From assembly GCF_001640805.2 (NCBI RefSeq), contig NC_066856.1:2923937-2987936 (forward strand): 64,000 nt of DNA, written 5' to 3'. This stretch comes from Lates calcarifer (taxonomy: Eukaryota; Chordata; Actinopteri; Centropomidae). Positions 1 to 11,350 of this stretch are shown in pieces. The position numbers and the translations under genes were made by a program. Under the pieces are notes generated by a model, which did not search any database, had not been told where the DNA came from, and saw only the letters and a program-made list of their open reading frames with translations. Every line of letters begins with the position of its first letter. The stretch's first letter is position 1.

Positions 1-2934
1 AAAAAAAAAAAAAAAGATTCCAGTGATTAGATTTTTTCCAAAGATGCACTGCACAAATCTTCCACAGCAAAGTGTGTCTTTCTTTCATTTACACTCATAT
101 TGTCTTGCATACTTCTCCCTCTTTTTATTTTTCAATTCTTTTTTTTTTAACCGGGACCTTAAAAAACATTTACACTATATACACTTATACATATCTTATA
201 GGCCATTTAGTTTCTTGCATTTTATTAAATATGCATACATTTGCATATTTAATCTGTCATTCTCAAAAAACACCACCCTTATAAAGTAATACACAGATTA
301 ACTGGATATAAGATCATAAGGATGACATATACAGTTATTATGATTTATCTAATTCATTAAAGTCAGTTCATTGTGTTCATGACACAGACCCTGTGTGCAG
401 TACAATTTCCATTCAAAAGTCAAAATACTCATTCAAAAACTATGCCAATCAGCATCACTGCCACAGCAACCACATTTTCTGGGAGCAAATGTCTCTGCAG
501 TTTAACTGACTTCCTAATTTCTGTGTATTGTATGTTCATCCCCACTGAGTCATAGTGAGGCGACTTCAAGCTAATCTTGAATCTAAATAGCAGGGCAGAG
601 AGATTTCAGCCTCCTGCCCTCTTGTTGGCATCGCCTCAAGAGCAGAAAGCCTAGCCGAGATTTAGGACGCATTACCAAACCATAACGGATGGTAGTCGAT
701 TTCCTCTCCATCAAATCCAAGTTGCCCCTCTATTCCCCTGCAGAAATAAATAATTTCCAGGGAGCTGTGCAGCTGAAGAGATTGAATTAAAGTATGGGTC
801 CCTACCTGATGAAAGAAACGGGGGAGAAAGATAAAACACCGTACTGAAAAACCAGATATCCTCTGGCAGGAGGGAAATCAGGGAGAAGTTCACTGCAGAT
901 ACTGTCCCTGCCAAGACTGTAATTTTGTAATTTGGGCAGGTTGGACATTTGATTCAGTCTGGGCCAAATTAAAATTATAGCTCTCACATATCAGAAACAC
1001 ATGGAGGTAGTGCACTTGCCCTCCCTCCCCTGTGCTGTCTGAAGTAGAATTCAGCAAATGCTTAGTATCTCCTCTGAAACCACATAAGCGATCAAAAAAG
1101 TGTCATTATAGTTCCATGACAGTGTCCTTTTACATCTAGGTCGGCCACCTTTTTAAATAAAGCATGTCGCTTTTCACACCTCCATGACAGCATGTCCTGC
1201 CCAGATCAACAACTTTTTCAACTTTTTCTCTCTTGGACTTGCTACTGTAGCTACAAAACAAGCTGGACCATTTCAGGATAGTAAGAAGAATGTACAGCGG
1301 GTCAGTGGGGTCAGGTCTGGAACCATAAATAGACTCTGGAACAAAAGCATAGGCATAAAAAACATAATGGAGGGCCTTTTAGTGCGTGGGTCAGAAGTGA
1401 GAGCAGGCTGCGGATAGCTTCATAACCATAATGTGACAGGGAGAAGAGTCAGGGAGATATACAGAGCCTCCGGTGGTACAGTGGCCTGTGGCGGACACAA
1501 TGCAAACACCATGCGCACATTCCTCTCTCAGCCACACGCTCGGCCTCTCCTCCTCAAAAATTTAATTAGAGATCACTGACACCACAGCTTTCTTCCCTTC
1601 TGTTCATTCTTTCACTGCGTGAGTATGTATGTTTTATCTATCTATTTTTTAATGTTTCCTGACCATGTTTTCTATGCTGTCACTGAGAAGAAAAAGGCAG
1701 TCCCTCGCTTGAAAATCAGCATGTGTGCATGTGTTTGCAGTAAATACACGGCTGACAGAGAGCTACTCATTTCCAATTGTAGGCTGGAAGACAGAGGTTG
1801 GCTCAGCGGGGTGTCTTAATGACAGCGTGTTGCAGCCCGCCGGCCTCGGCGTCTCTCGGCTGGGTCACACACTCGCCATTTATATACACCCAGAACATGG
1901 CTCTGCATAGCATCAGTCCGCTTTAGGTTGGGTAAAGAGGGAAATGGACTGGCCGGCCTTTGGCCTCATTTCATGTCATAATGCTAGATTTGACTTTTTG
2001 GGGGCACAGGAATGATGTAAAGAGATTTTTCTGGTCATTCTGTACAAAAAGCAGCAGGTTCACAACAGAGTATGGGACCAATTTATAATGGAAGTCAGAG
2101 ACATTGTGATGTGATATCTCTGAAACGATCATCCATCAGATTGATGGATGGAGCAGTTACGCAAATGGAAAAGTTTTCCACCATACCTATGTCATTCAAA
2201 CAAATTAAATGATTTTTAAATTGGACATATAGATTCAAGGATAAAACTGAAGCTTTTGCTTTCATCTTAAGTGTCAATAGAGGAGAACTGTAGAATAACT
2301 CCAAACTTACTTGCCCCCCCCTTATAAGCAATCACAACAAAGGAGGTCAAAGGTCACAAATAAAATTCAGAGAACTAACACTGCTGTTGTGCCTAAAACG
2401 AATGAGACGTGCTAATGATGATTTTAACCTTCTCTCTCTATGTATTTTCTACCACATATACTATTAACATTTTAGCTTCATTATATTTTGCCATGACAGA
2501 CAGATACCAACCAGTACCCTTAATTTAACACAGGTTTGCTATATATCAAATTAATTGGTAGCATGTTATGAGTCATAAAACACGGGATCTTACACTTCTC
2601 ATAATCAACTCAGAACATCTTTCATTAGACCCTCCTGGTGATGTAAACAGGGATATTTTCTCTCCTCTAGAGCCATCACATCATCCTTTACAATCATATA
2701 TACAATGTACATATTGTTGGGTATTACCTCTGTCTAGTGGTGCATTTCCTCCCAAGAATGTGTGCTAAGTCAAATGACCACCAGCCCCCTGTTACACATT
2801 GACCCTGGGGTTTTCAGAGCAGTTACCTGTTTCAGCTGTCAAGCTGTGATATAGGTGGATTGTACTTTTGCAACACAAACTTTGTTAAAGGAACATAAAG
2901 AAAGAGCTGTTGCTGTAGTGCGGTCAGACCGTAC
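1..2934. other. mkx: Intronic DNA of mkx (intron 4, partial)
   Basis: No coding exon is recognised on either strand. I searched the minus strand for the conserved C-terminal Mkx blocks and did not find them. The window opens with a 15-base A run. The stretch is AT-rich unique-looking sequence with no strong repeat that I can name. Confidence 0.55.
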
Positions 2935-3088
2935 CTTCTGAGCAGCTGTCATCACTGCTGACGCTGAGCCTCTCTGCGTTGCCCTGAACATATTTGTTGT
3001 AGAGTTTGATCCTGAGTGCCCAGCTCAGGTCTGGCTGCCTCACTGTGTTCTTCAGTCGCCTCCTGGCATTAGCAAACCAGTTGGAGAC
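2935..3088 (-). CDS. mkx: mkx exon 4: homeodomain recognition helix and following conserved block
   Basis: The exon is 154 nt, with acceptor tctctctctctcag|GTC and donor GAAG|GTACGG (GT at 2934-2933). It encodes residues 113-163. These begin VSNWFANARRRLK (recognition helix), continue with NTVRQPDLSWALRIKLYNKY, and end NAERLSVSSDDSCSE. It closes in phase 1, so the next exon must supply two bases; that exon was not found in the window. The homeodomain is therefore split between Q112 and V113. Confidence 0.96.
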
Positions 3089-6000
3089 CTGAGAGAGAGA
3101 GAGAAATAGAAGGAAGTGGGAACACACAGCAAATAGAAACATATGTTATTGTTTTGATTCCAAACATCTCCACATCCATAGTAAAACAAAGACTATCCTT
3201 TATGAAAACGTCTGCTCTCTGCCTGCCATCAGTCTCATTCAGAAAACCAAGAGAGACCGAGGCAAAAGACAGAAACAGAGTCAGGTTGCAGAGCCGCTCT
3301 CTGAAACTGAGCTTTAAGAAACATCCCAGACGCTCCGGAGAGACACCCCGGCATGCATCTTTTCTGTATCAACACCATGCAGAAACATTTAACACCCTCC
3401 AAACGCCGGACAGCCAGCGAACGCAACGTTTCATTAACTAATGTTCCGACCGAGATGTACGTCCCCTGTGCTTATTCTGGACTCACACAGCCTCCCTCAA
3501 ATAATACATTTTTTCCAACACTGTCTTCAAGATGCAATAAAAAAAGACACTTGAGCCGGCACTCTTCCTTTCACTGGGAAGGGAGACCATTAGATGTTAT
3601 ACTAGAATAACTTTTCATGCTCAATAGATTTCAAGCGGCTTATGAAGGGACTGGGACAGGGGCCTTATGCTAGAGTACTTATTTTTCTGATCCTCTCTTT
3701 CAGTATCATGTTTCTCGTTAACTAAGACCATCCCACATCCCTTTGTCTCGAGCCCAGCGCTGTGGCACTCCAGGGGGAAGGCGGCATCTAGTACATGTGG
3801 CTTGGCCGGAGGGGAGGTGAGGTGAGACGAGGCGAGGCATGGGACTGCTCGCTAATGAGGACTGGAGGAAAGATGGCTGTCAATGGGGTGAGAGAAAACA
3901 GAAAGGAGGGAGGAAGGAGGAGGATGGCACGCTTGCTCCGATGACACCAACAGAGATTAAAAAAGGGGGGACCGAGCAGCCAAACCAGCTCTTTCACCCG
4001 TGCCCTGTCTGCACTGTATGTACCGTAGAGGAGACGGCATGCAGGCACGGCGAGGGATTTCAGTGGTGATGGAGAGATGGCAGCGGCTTATTAGAACAAA
4101 CTTTAAGGACACAATTCACAACATTTACATGGAAAAAAGGAGCTGTTTCGCTAAAACATGACAGATTTAGTTGCTTTAAACACCTGGTGCCAGGTGGGTG
4201 TTTGCAAGGAAAACTGCACAGGAAGTGATGCGTTTACATTACTGGCGGCAGCAACAGTGGTTTATTTGGACCAAACAGTGGAAGAACTGGGTAGTTCTTA
4301 GCCTCCATGAATGGATAGGCAAAGAAAAGAGTGCCACCTAGGGCTGCAACTAACAGTTATTTTAATCTTTAATCATTTGTTGATTATTTTTTAGTCTACA
4401 AAATGTGAAAAAAAAATGAAAAAAACACCCATCACATGTTCCCAGAAGTCAAGATAACATCTTGAAGTTGCTTGTTCTGCCTGAACAAAAGTCAAAAACC
4501 CAAAGTCATTACGTTTTTTTGTGATTTACAAAGATAAAAAACAAAGAAAAGTTGCACATTTTCATATTTGAGAAGGTAAAAAAACAGCAAATGTCAGACA
4601 TTTTACTTTTTGGCAACTGATATTCTGTTGATCAACTACTCAGTTAGTCAACTACTTGGCTCAGCAACACAAATTTAAACAGAAAATCAAAGGACAATAT
4701 GAAACCTGCAGCTCCCTTTACGGACATGTTTCATGTTGGAAAATGTGATGAAGATAATTTACCTGCATGTCATCACTCGCTCAATTTCAAGAAATCTTCC
4801 TGCTGTAACACTACTGCTGCTATTTGGGTGTCAGCTTTAATGTATGCATGTTTGAGGCTCTGTGTGTGTGTGTGTGTGTGTGTGCGTGTGTGTTCACAGC
4901 ACAGCATCCCAGTGTCCAACACAAAGCATTCCTCTGCACTCTGCTCGCGCTCACCAAAACAAACAGCTCCATCAGGCCCCCAAAATGAGAACCAGATTAA
5001 GCATCGTGGCCGACGGCCCGAAAAAGCTGCCGCAGACTTTCTGAGGCCGTATCAGTGACCTTGACAGCCAGATGATACTGTACATACACAGCTGCACGTG
5101 CCAGACACAAAATACACTCATATTCACCACTGGGTTTTCCTCTAAGTGGTCAGTTCATCAGTCGCGAAAGTCGAGTTGTCCACTGTACCCCTGTACTATC
5201 AGTAGAGGGTGCAATAGAACTTAAGGCTTTTAAAAAAACCTGCTTTAGATCAGTGGTTCCCAAAGTGTGGGTTGGGATCTTTTTGGGGTCTCATATGAGG
5301 AGTCAAGTCAAACAAAAGAATATAAAAGAAGGAAATACACGACTGCCACACAAACTCTTTTTATTTTTCAAGATTTAAAAAATTCTGGATTATTTAAACA
5401 AACAAACAAAACTATATATATATATATATATATATAAAACTTCTGAGTGCTGCTAAGTAGACACTTTTTTTAAGTGGACTTTTGTTGGGAACCACTGACC
5501 TACATGACTCTAAATTTTACTTGCAACTGTCTCAGTTTTTTCACACTGTGAAATTAAAAAAATTAATGAACAAAACTGCCAACTGTAGCATTTTGAAGAA
5601 AGTAAAAATAACAATAACGGGTGCAATAGAACTTTAAGCATATGAGGAACCTGTATTCATATCTACCGCACAGTAGACCCACTGGTAATTTCCAGTCTGT
5701 GGGCTGGGACCTTCAAGGGGTCTGGAAATAAATATGAGGTAAAACTAGATGAACAAAAGAATAAGAAAGATGGATAGATAGATTTCTGCTGTATTTTTCC
5801 GAGTAGTTTCACCTTTCTAGAGAATTGATTCAACATGATAGATTTTGGTTGAATTTGCAATATGACAAGAGCTGAGAAGTAGAAACAACTTTTTTTAAGG
5901 AGTCATAATTTAAACAGTTCACAGCCACCGACATAAATGATTCCAAATTTTATTTATGAATACAGGTTTCACATTTCTGTGAAATAAAAAAAAAAATCGA

Positions 6001-9000
6001 CGCAACTGCCAACTGTAGCATTTGGAAGAAAAGTAGAATTAACAATTCACCACTGCAGGAGTGTTGTAAAATAAACAGTTCAAGATGTAAAAACACTTCC
6101 AACTCAAACCTTCCTAATTGCAAATGCAAGTTAAAATCCAGCTTTTCAGACCTGATTAGATAGACACTAAACCACAGAAATCAAATTTCCCTTTTTTCCT
6201 CACCGATCACACTCATGAATACTCCCTCACTCATTTCTCGTATTCAGCATCACTTTTTTCTTACGAGCTGACGGGCGGCTCGACACAGTCTACAACAGTG
6301 GACTCACCTGGACCAGGGTCATTTGTGAGCCGAGGGCCAGCAGGATTTTCTCTGTCTTGGTGGGGTAGGGGTTGTCTCGGTGCTTGTAGAGCCACTGCTT
6401 AAGTGGCCGCGCCATGTCCTGCAGGGCCTGACGCTTGTGTCGCACTTTGCCACCGCTGGGACGACCCCTGTGGAGAGACAGGTTGAATAATGTTCAGACA
6501 GATACCAGACTGTACTTAGAACACACGGCAGGAAACTCTTATTACAGGATATGCATACAGAGACCTAAATACTCACAAGTGAATTTTAGAGCTTTGGGGT
6601 TTTAACATTTTTAATATAAACCTGGATTTTTTAAAATCTAGTTATTGAAATTATTATTCTTATTGATTTCTCCTTTTAACCAATAATATGACACAACAAC
6701 AAATATACATGCAGGATATTGTTGTTCTCTGAGTCTAAGATGGAATGTTTGACATGTATACATTTTACATTTGTCATCAACATCAATCTCAATAAAACAT
6801 AATACAAACAGAATTTAAACAAATTTCTCCTTTTTCAAATTAAGGTCTTAAAGTCGTAAAAGAGAACCGGGATTATGTTGTTTATTGAAGTGAACCAAAC
6901 AATGTTATGCAGCTGAAAGTGGAGTCCTAAGTGGACCAGTGTGTTTTCTGAATTAGTTAGTCATGACATATAAAGTGAACACTGAAGCATATACAGTATG
7001 CAATTTTCTCACCCAACGCACTGCAATTGAGATGAGACACGTTGGATTAAAGGAGAGGAGAGACGTAGAGACACGGTCAGAGAGAGAGAGACTGAAACAG
7101 AGTCAGAGAGAGAGAGAGAGAGAAGGAGAGACAGAGAAACAGCCTCTCGGAGTTTATTTTTCATTACGTGTCCCACAAACCGCCAACACGTTGCAATGAA
7201 ACAAACAAAAATATTTTGCTCAGGCGCACATTTTTGCCAGATTAACATTTTACACCCAGCAGAAGTGGATCAAGAACAATGTAGCTGGGTCACAATCACA
7301 GCCAAGCCATCACACAAGGGACTGACAAAAACCTGAAATTATACTTCTGGTTTTCCCTTACAGAAAAGAACTCTGACACATGTCCAGAGGATGCTATAAA
7401 AACATCACATTAGGACTATACCATAGGGTGGAGATTCAAAACATCTATATGAAAGAGTTCAACAACTCAGACACTATCAGCTCATACAAGAATACTATGG
7501 TGGTATTGCATATAATAAAACACCATAAAATATCCTGAAATTCATTACTGAGAAACACAAACACCCCCTGAATCCCTAAAGGAGTATTTTAAAAAAATGT
7601 TCACTGCAGTGCACCTAAGCAGTGTGTTGGTTTATTCTGAGCTGTGAAGGGTTCGGTCTCACCTGTGGCTCCAGGTTTTATGAACCTGTAGATGTCAGTA
7701 TGGTGCTGTGCTGTGCCTCTCCCTTTATCTCACCAAAAAGCTCCACTGACTGCAGATGTAACATATTTTAGTCTAACCTCAAGTCTGCCTGAGGTCCATG
7801 TTCTACAAATATTTTCCTTGTAATCTAGATCGGTATGAACATCCTAAAGGACATTTTACTCTGTGTTCTGAACTTTTGATTCAAACACTCACACACACAC
7901 AAACACACACCTCTTTAATAATTTAATGTTCTTCATTAGTCCTGATGTTTCCCTTAAGGTGGAACTCAGTCAAGTAAGTTCACTAATTCATAATACACTT
8001 CCTTATGACTAAAGGTTCCTCCTTCTTAAGGTCACTGCTATCCCCAAGTTGTCTCTCCTGCGTGCCCGCTAAACATTCAAATACTACATAAACATATAAT
8101 ATCAGGACGTGACCTTCTCTTACACCTGCTCCCTGTCACAGAAAAACAAAATACAATTTCTATTATTAAAATAGCACTAGGTCCTTATGTGATGACTAGA
8201 CCACACAGAGAGTTGAAGGACGAATTTATTTATTGGAAACAGATGGAGACCTCTATAAGACACGCTACTGAACACGGCTGACCTACTTATTAATTTTAAG
8301 ATTAGGTGTTAACATCAACACCTAAATGAATACCAGACTGGGAAAGAGCAAATATTAATTCCCTGATCCATCAGATCTTATTGCATTAAAGCCACATCAC
8401 AAAAGTCCGACTGGAACACTAAATTAGTGTTTCCACATGTAAACGTTATTCCATGTGGATATTTCATCCGAGCGTAAAATGTGATTTTGTGCGTAGAAGC
8501 CTACATTAGCTACAGAAACTATTTAATCAGTCTGAAATGTAATGAATAGTTACCCATTATAACACAAGAAGGCTCGTGCACATACACAGATCACCAATAT
8601 ATCATTATAGGAGAGTGGCTCAAGGAGTCCTGTCTGATCCTGATATTTCTTCATCTGACTTCATTGTGCGCACTAAGTGGAGATATAATCTCTCAGCTCT
8701 CATAACGAAACCATCAGTGTTGTTCACTCTCTCACTGCTAACGTGTGCTGAGCGAAACAACCGTGAAATGGAGGTATTCCTCATCAGAAACCCCCTGTGG
8801 GGCTTCCCGGACTCCACTTAATCCACATGTTAATACAAGCCACACATGCTGACCAGCAGCGTTAAACGCAGCAGAATGCTCCACATACCCGCTCCGTCTG
8901 TGTCTGATGGCCTGGTTGTCTCTGATGGTCTGGTTGCTGGAGAGGAGGTCTGGATGTTGCCCGTCGATGACTTCTAGATAATTTCTGCTGCTCATTTCCA

Positions 9001-9064
9001 CCTCCTTCGCCTTCTCCTCAAACAGGACCTGGCTGCTCAGCTTGTTAAACACGATGGTGTTCAT
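2935..9064 (-). CDS. mkx: Mohawk homeobox transcription factor, 5' part (three coding exons; 3' end outside window)
   Basis: This gene encodes Mohawk, an atypical TALE-class homeodomain protein related to Iroquois factors. In vertebrates it acts in the nucleus as a regulator, mainly a repressor, in tendon, muscle and other mesoderm derivatives. The coding segments 9064-8889, 6467-6308 and 3088-2935 join in phase to give residues 1-163 of a protein that is about 350 residues in human. The start MNTIVFNKLS matches the vertebrate Mkx N-terminus. The TALE homeodomain spans about residues 66-125 and shows the three-residue loop extension with PYP (92-94) and helix 3 WFANARRR (116-123). The DNA-contact residues W116, F117, N119 and R121 are present. 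The ATG at 9064-9062 has A at -3. The remaining exons should lie left of base 1; I looked for their conserved motifs in 1-2934 and did not see them. Teleosts may have mkxa and mkxb copies, and I cannot say which this is. Confidence 0.95.
4342..4665 (+). mobile_element. Teleost interspersed repeat (gggctgcaactaac type)
   Basis: The block starts tagggctgcaactaacag. It passes through cccagaagtcaagataacatc, a lower-complexity A-rich part and gagaaggtaaaaaaacagc, and ends near ttgatcaactactcagttag. This layout matches a short non-autonomous repeat that I recognise as very common in teleost genomes. I cannot give a database name. It has no coding capacity. It lies in mkx intron 3. Confidence 0.6.
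4861..4893. repeat. TG microsatellite
   Basis: A TG dinucleotide run of about 33 bases with one C interruption, in mkx intron 3. Confidence 0.95.
5251..5497. mobile_element. hAT-like MITE with perfect 13-bp terminal inverted repeats
   Basis: The left end CAGTGGTTCCCAA (5251-5263) is exactly inverted at the right end TTGGGAACCACTG (5485-5497), giving a 247-bp element without coding capacity. The 8-bp flanks are ctttagat and acctacat. The left flank fits the hAT preference for T at position 2 and A at position 7; the two flanks agree at only about half their positions, so the target duplication has decayed. A TA microsatellite (5413-5436) lies inside. Confidence 0.6.
5413..5436. repeat. TA microsatellite
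   Basis: A 24-base TA dinucleotide run inside the hAT-like MITE. Confidence 0.95.
6308..6467 (-). CDS. mkx: mkx exon 3: homeodomain helices 1 and 2
   Basis: The exon is 160 nt, with acceptor ctctccacag|g and donor CAG|GTGAGTC (GT at 6307-6306). It encodes residues 59-112, starting GRPSGG and then KVRHKRQALQDMARPLKQWL. The TALE loop DNPYPT follows, then helix 2 and LVQ. Conservation with vertebrate Mkx appears nearly complete. The exon was found by translating between the splice sites, because its open frame is short. Confidence 0.95.
6468..8888. other. mkx: mkx intron 2
   Basis: This is a 2.4-kb AT-rich intron. It contains a GA-rich simple repeat at 7079-7140 and a short CA tract near 7890-7912. 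No exon or named element is recognised. Confidence 0.8.
7079..7140. repeat. GA-rich simple repeat
   Basis: Imperfect GA dinucleotide tract with short interruptions, in mkx intron 2. Confidence 0.9.
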
Positions 9065-9091
9065 CTTTGGCCAGATATTCCTCCGATTTCT
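8889..9091 (-). CDS. mkx: mkx exon 2: start codon and N-terminal region
   Basis: Coding part 9064-8889 (176 nt, 58 codons plus 2 nt) encodes MNTIVFNKLS through the basic segment RHRRSG. It ends at donor GG|GTATGTGG, whose GT occupies 8888-8887. The upstream boundary at 9091 is inferred from acceptor gcgcatcag, preceded on the minus strand by a T-rich tract (plus-strand poly-A at 9115-9128). The 5' untranslated part would be 27 nt. The N-terminus and the residues just before the homeodomain align with vertebrate Mkx. The middle (about residues 17-50) is poorly conserved, as is usual between fish and mammals. Confidence 0.93.
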
Positions 9092-10491
9092 CTGATGCGC
9101 AAAATTTAAAAAGGAAAAAAAAAAAAAATCTCCTCGGATTTGTCACAGTGTCCCCGTGTCTCTCCTGTGGAACAAGTGTGAATATTTTACAAAAGGTGTA
9201 TTAGCACTGACTTGACAAACTGCGATATGGCCGTGACCTAAAATATGACCTTTGGTCGAGGAGGATCATGAGAAAAAAAATCATTTGACATCAGAAAAAA
9301 ATCATCCGCTGACAAGAACTTAGCATTAACTCTAGACAACACACAGTTCTCACATAATTTGATACTTTGGCTCTGATGTGTGAGATTAGGTCCCCCCCCC
9401 ACCCCATCACTCTGTGCCTGCTCATACAAATACACAGCATTAAACAGCCTGCAGCATATCTTCAGCGGACCGTGCGTAACTGAGCTGATGTGAGGCGTCA
9501 TTATAAAGTCGCTCTCTGTAAACACTTACATCTGCGATTCCAATTCATAAAATACCATGAAGCCTAAAAATCCAAAGAGTTACTATCCCTCGGGTCAACG
9601 TTTCATACGGATATTTTTGGAGACAAGTAAAGAATAAATTTGGGAAGAGTCGGCGCAGACAGCAGGTCCATTCACAGTAATTTGGGTAAATAAATTGAAT
9701 TTTGCCTGCGCGCAATAATTCCGCGCTACAACAAAACCCTATTCACAGGTTAGACCATTTATTCCCCTATTCAGCCTCAAAGCGACAGAATTCCTCTTAA
9801 ATCTGTTTAATACAGTTTCACTTTATTTTCTATAAAACAACAGGGGGGGAGCAGAGAATTTACTACAGTACAATCTGCTGCACAGGCTCGGTGGTTTGGA
9901 CTGTAAACACTTGATTTGGTTGGAAAAATATGTAAAATTCAAGCGTGAATATTTCTGCCTTTCCTCCCCTGCACTGCGGTCATTTGTCGCTATAAACCCT
10001 GAACGGTTTATTTTGGTTGGTACTCTCCCTTTTTAATGCAAAACAAACAACTCTAGAGGCTCAGATATTTGACAGTCTGTTTCCCTCTGCACTTTTTCAT
10101 TTGAGCTTTCTCTGTAAAGGTAAAAATGTTGACACGGGGCACCATGATGTGGTGCCATCAGCAGCAGCCTGGTGCCAAATATGTACAGCACCATCTAACA
10201 GTGATGTCCACTGAAATGAACCAAAACTTCATACTGGCGGTATGTTTAGAGTCTATGTCTGTATCATATATCATATGTAAGTATCTCTATGAAATGTGCT
10301 CATAAAGACTGATGTCAGAGTAAAGAGCAGTGTAAATCATGTCCATTCAAAGTTGGGTAAACAGGCTTCAGACGGGTTTATCCTTCACTACATCCCTGCT
10401 CCAAACCTTAATAACCTGGATATAAAAAGCTGAACCTATCGGTCCATTCCTAAAACAATATTCAGTGTGTCAGTGTGTGTCGGTCAGTTAC
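9092..10491. other. mkx: Inferred mkx intron 1
   Basis: This intron of about 1.4 kb is bounded by the inferred acceptor at 9092 and donor at 10491. It contains an A run (9115-9128) that forms the polypyrimidine tract on the transcribed strand, and a short C run near 9394-9402. Nothing else is recognised. Confidence 0.4.
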
Positions 10492-10700
10492 CTGTCCCGG
10501 GCCCCTCCTGCGTCTCTCTGTTGTGTATAACAATAATCCTGTTTCCAGTCGCCCATTCCCTGCTCACATGTTCCCGTCCTGAGATCCTGAGCTCAAACCA
10601 CACGGACCGCCGTCTCCTCCTCCGCTTTATCCAGCGGCCTGCGCTGCACCGCCCGGGACTCTGAATATCTCACCCTGCTCATGTTTCCTAGTACACGGCC
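10492..10700 (-). other. mkx: Probable mkx untranslated exon 1 and promoter-proximal GC-rich region
   Basis: On the minus strand a good donor (gggacag|GTAACTGACC, GT at 10491-10490) ends a GC- and CpG-rich stretch. This fits a 5' untranslated first exon joining the acceptor at 9092. CpG density is raised from about 10560 to 10760 compared with the AT-rich flanks. The 5' limit, set here at about 10700, is a guess because no transcript data are visible. The block 10700-10770 is also GC-rich and may hold the core promoter. I see no clear TATA box. Confidence 0.4.
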
Positions 10701-11104
10701 CGAGCCTGCGAACATATTGTTGATGGTTTACGCCGGTTCTGGGGCCGAGGCCAGCACAGGGAAGGAGAGGGGAGGGAGGCATCACGCTGCAAAAAGTGGG
10801 CTGTCTAAATCACTGAATCCAAGGTAGTTTGAAAATGTTGCTTTTCTAAAAACAAATGTAACCAACTGACATGGGAAAACTGGTCTCCCTCTCAGTCCTG
10901 ATACTGGCTTCAGGAATTCTCTTGAAACAACTTAAATTTTCTCTATCATGTCTTCCTTGTTTTAAGTCCTGGGGCCACTGTTTAAATAAAGACACCCTTT
11001 ATAAAAGTTTGATGGGTTAAAATAGTTAGTAACTAATGACTTTATTAATGGTTAATAAAACAGTAACTTATGTCAGATCAATTACAAGCCATTAAAGTCA
11101 CAGT

Positions 11105-11350
11105 TAAAATGTTGGTGATTTGCTCTCTGGTGGAGAGTTAGATGAACATTGACATCACTCTTATTTGAATGCTGAGTATGACACTACCACCAGCAGCCAG
11201 CTAGCTTAGCTTAGCACAAAGACAAATAGAGAGAAACAGTTAGCCTGGCTCTCTCCAACAGTCATAAGATCCAGCTACCAGCACCATTAGAGCTCACTAA
11301 TTACCATGTTATATTGTGTTTGTTCAATCTGAATAAAACAATGTGTAGAG
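11105..11350 (+). mobile_element. Teleost interspersed repeat, family B, copy 1
   Basis: The block contains gttagatgaacattgacatc, then cagccagctagcttagctta, then gagaaacagttagcctggct and ctaccagcaccattagagct. This succession is characteristic of a common short teleost repeat that I recognise but cannot name. A reverse-orientation copy lies at 20370-20655. Confidence 0.55.

Larger units (their letters stand above)
5206..6045. repeat. Diverged local tandem duplication, two units of about 0.42 kb
   Basis: The motif gggtgcaatagaactt occurs at 5207 and again at 5619. The motif actgccaactgtagca occurs at 5574 and again at 6005. The offsets are 412 and 431 bases. Both units have a middle part containing a 'gtgggctggga / ggggtct' segment and an 'aacaaaagaataa' segment in the same order. 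Unit 1 contains the MITE with intact ends; the corresponding part of unit 2 has lost recognisable ends. Confidence 0.6.
3089..6307. other. mkx: mkx intron 3
   Basis: This intron of about 3.2 kb holds most of the repeats in this gene: a teleost interspersed repeat (4342-4665), a TG microsatellite (4861-4893), a hAT-like MITE (5251-5497) and a local tandem duplication (5206-6045). No conserved exon is seen. Confidence 0.8.

Noticed and set aside
1..2934. Remaining 3' exons of mkx
   Set aside because: I looked for the conserved downstream Mkx segments on the minus strand and found no match with splice sites. They are most likely beyond the left edge.
4699..5058. 119-residue open frame with a Cys-Val run
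   Set aside because: The run is translation of the TG microsatellite at 4861-4893, and the frame lies in mkx intron 3 with no similarity.
8620..8821. Short open frames on both strands near mkx exon 2 as extra coding sequence
   Set aside because: They read through the exon 2 donor at 8888 into intron 2. Similarity to Mkx stops exactly at the splice site.
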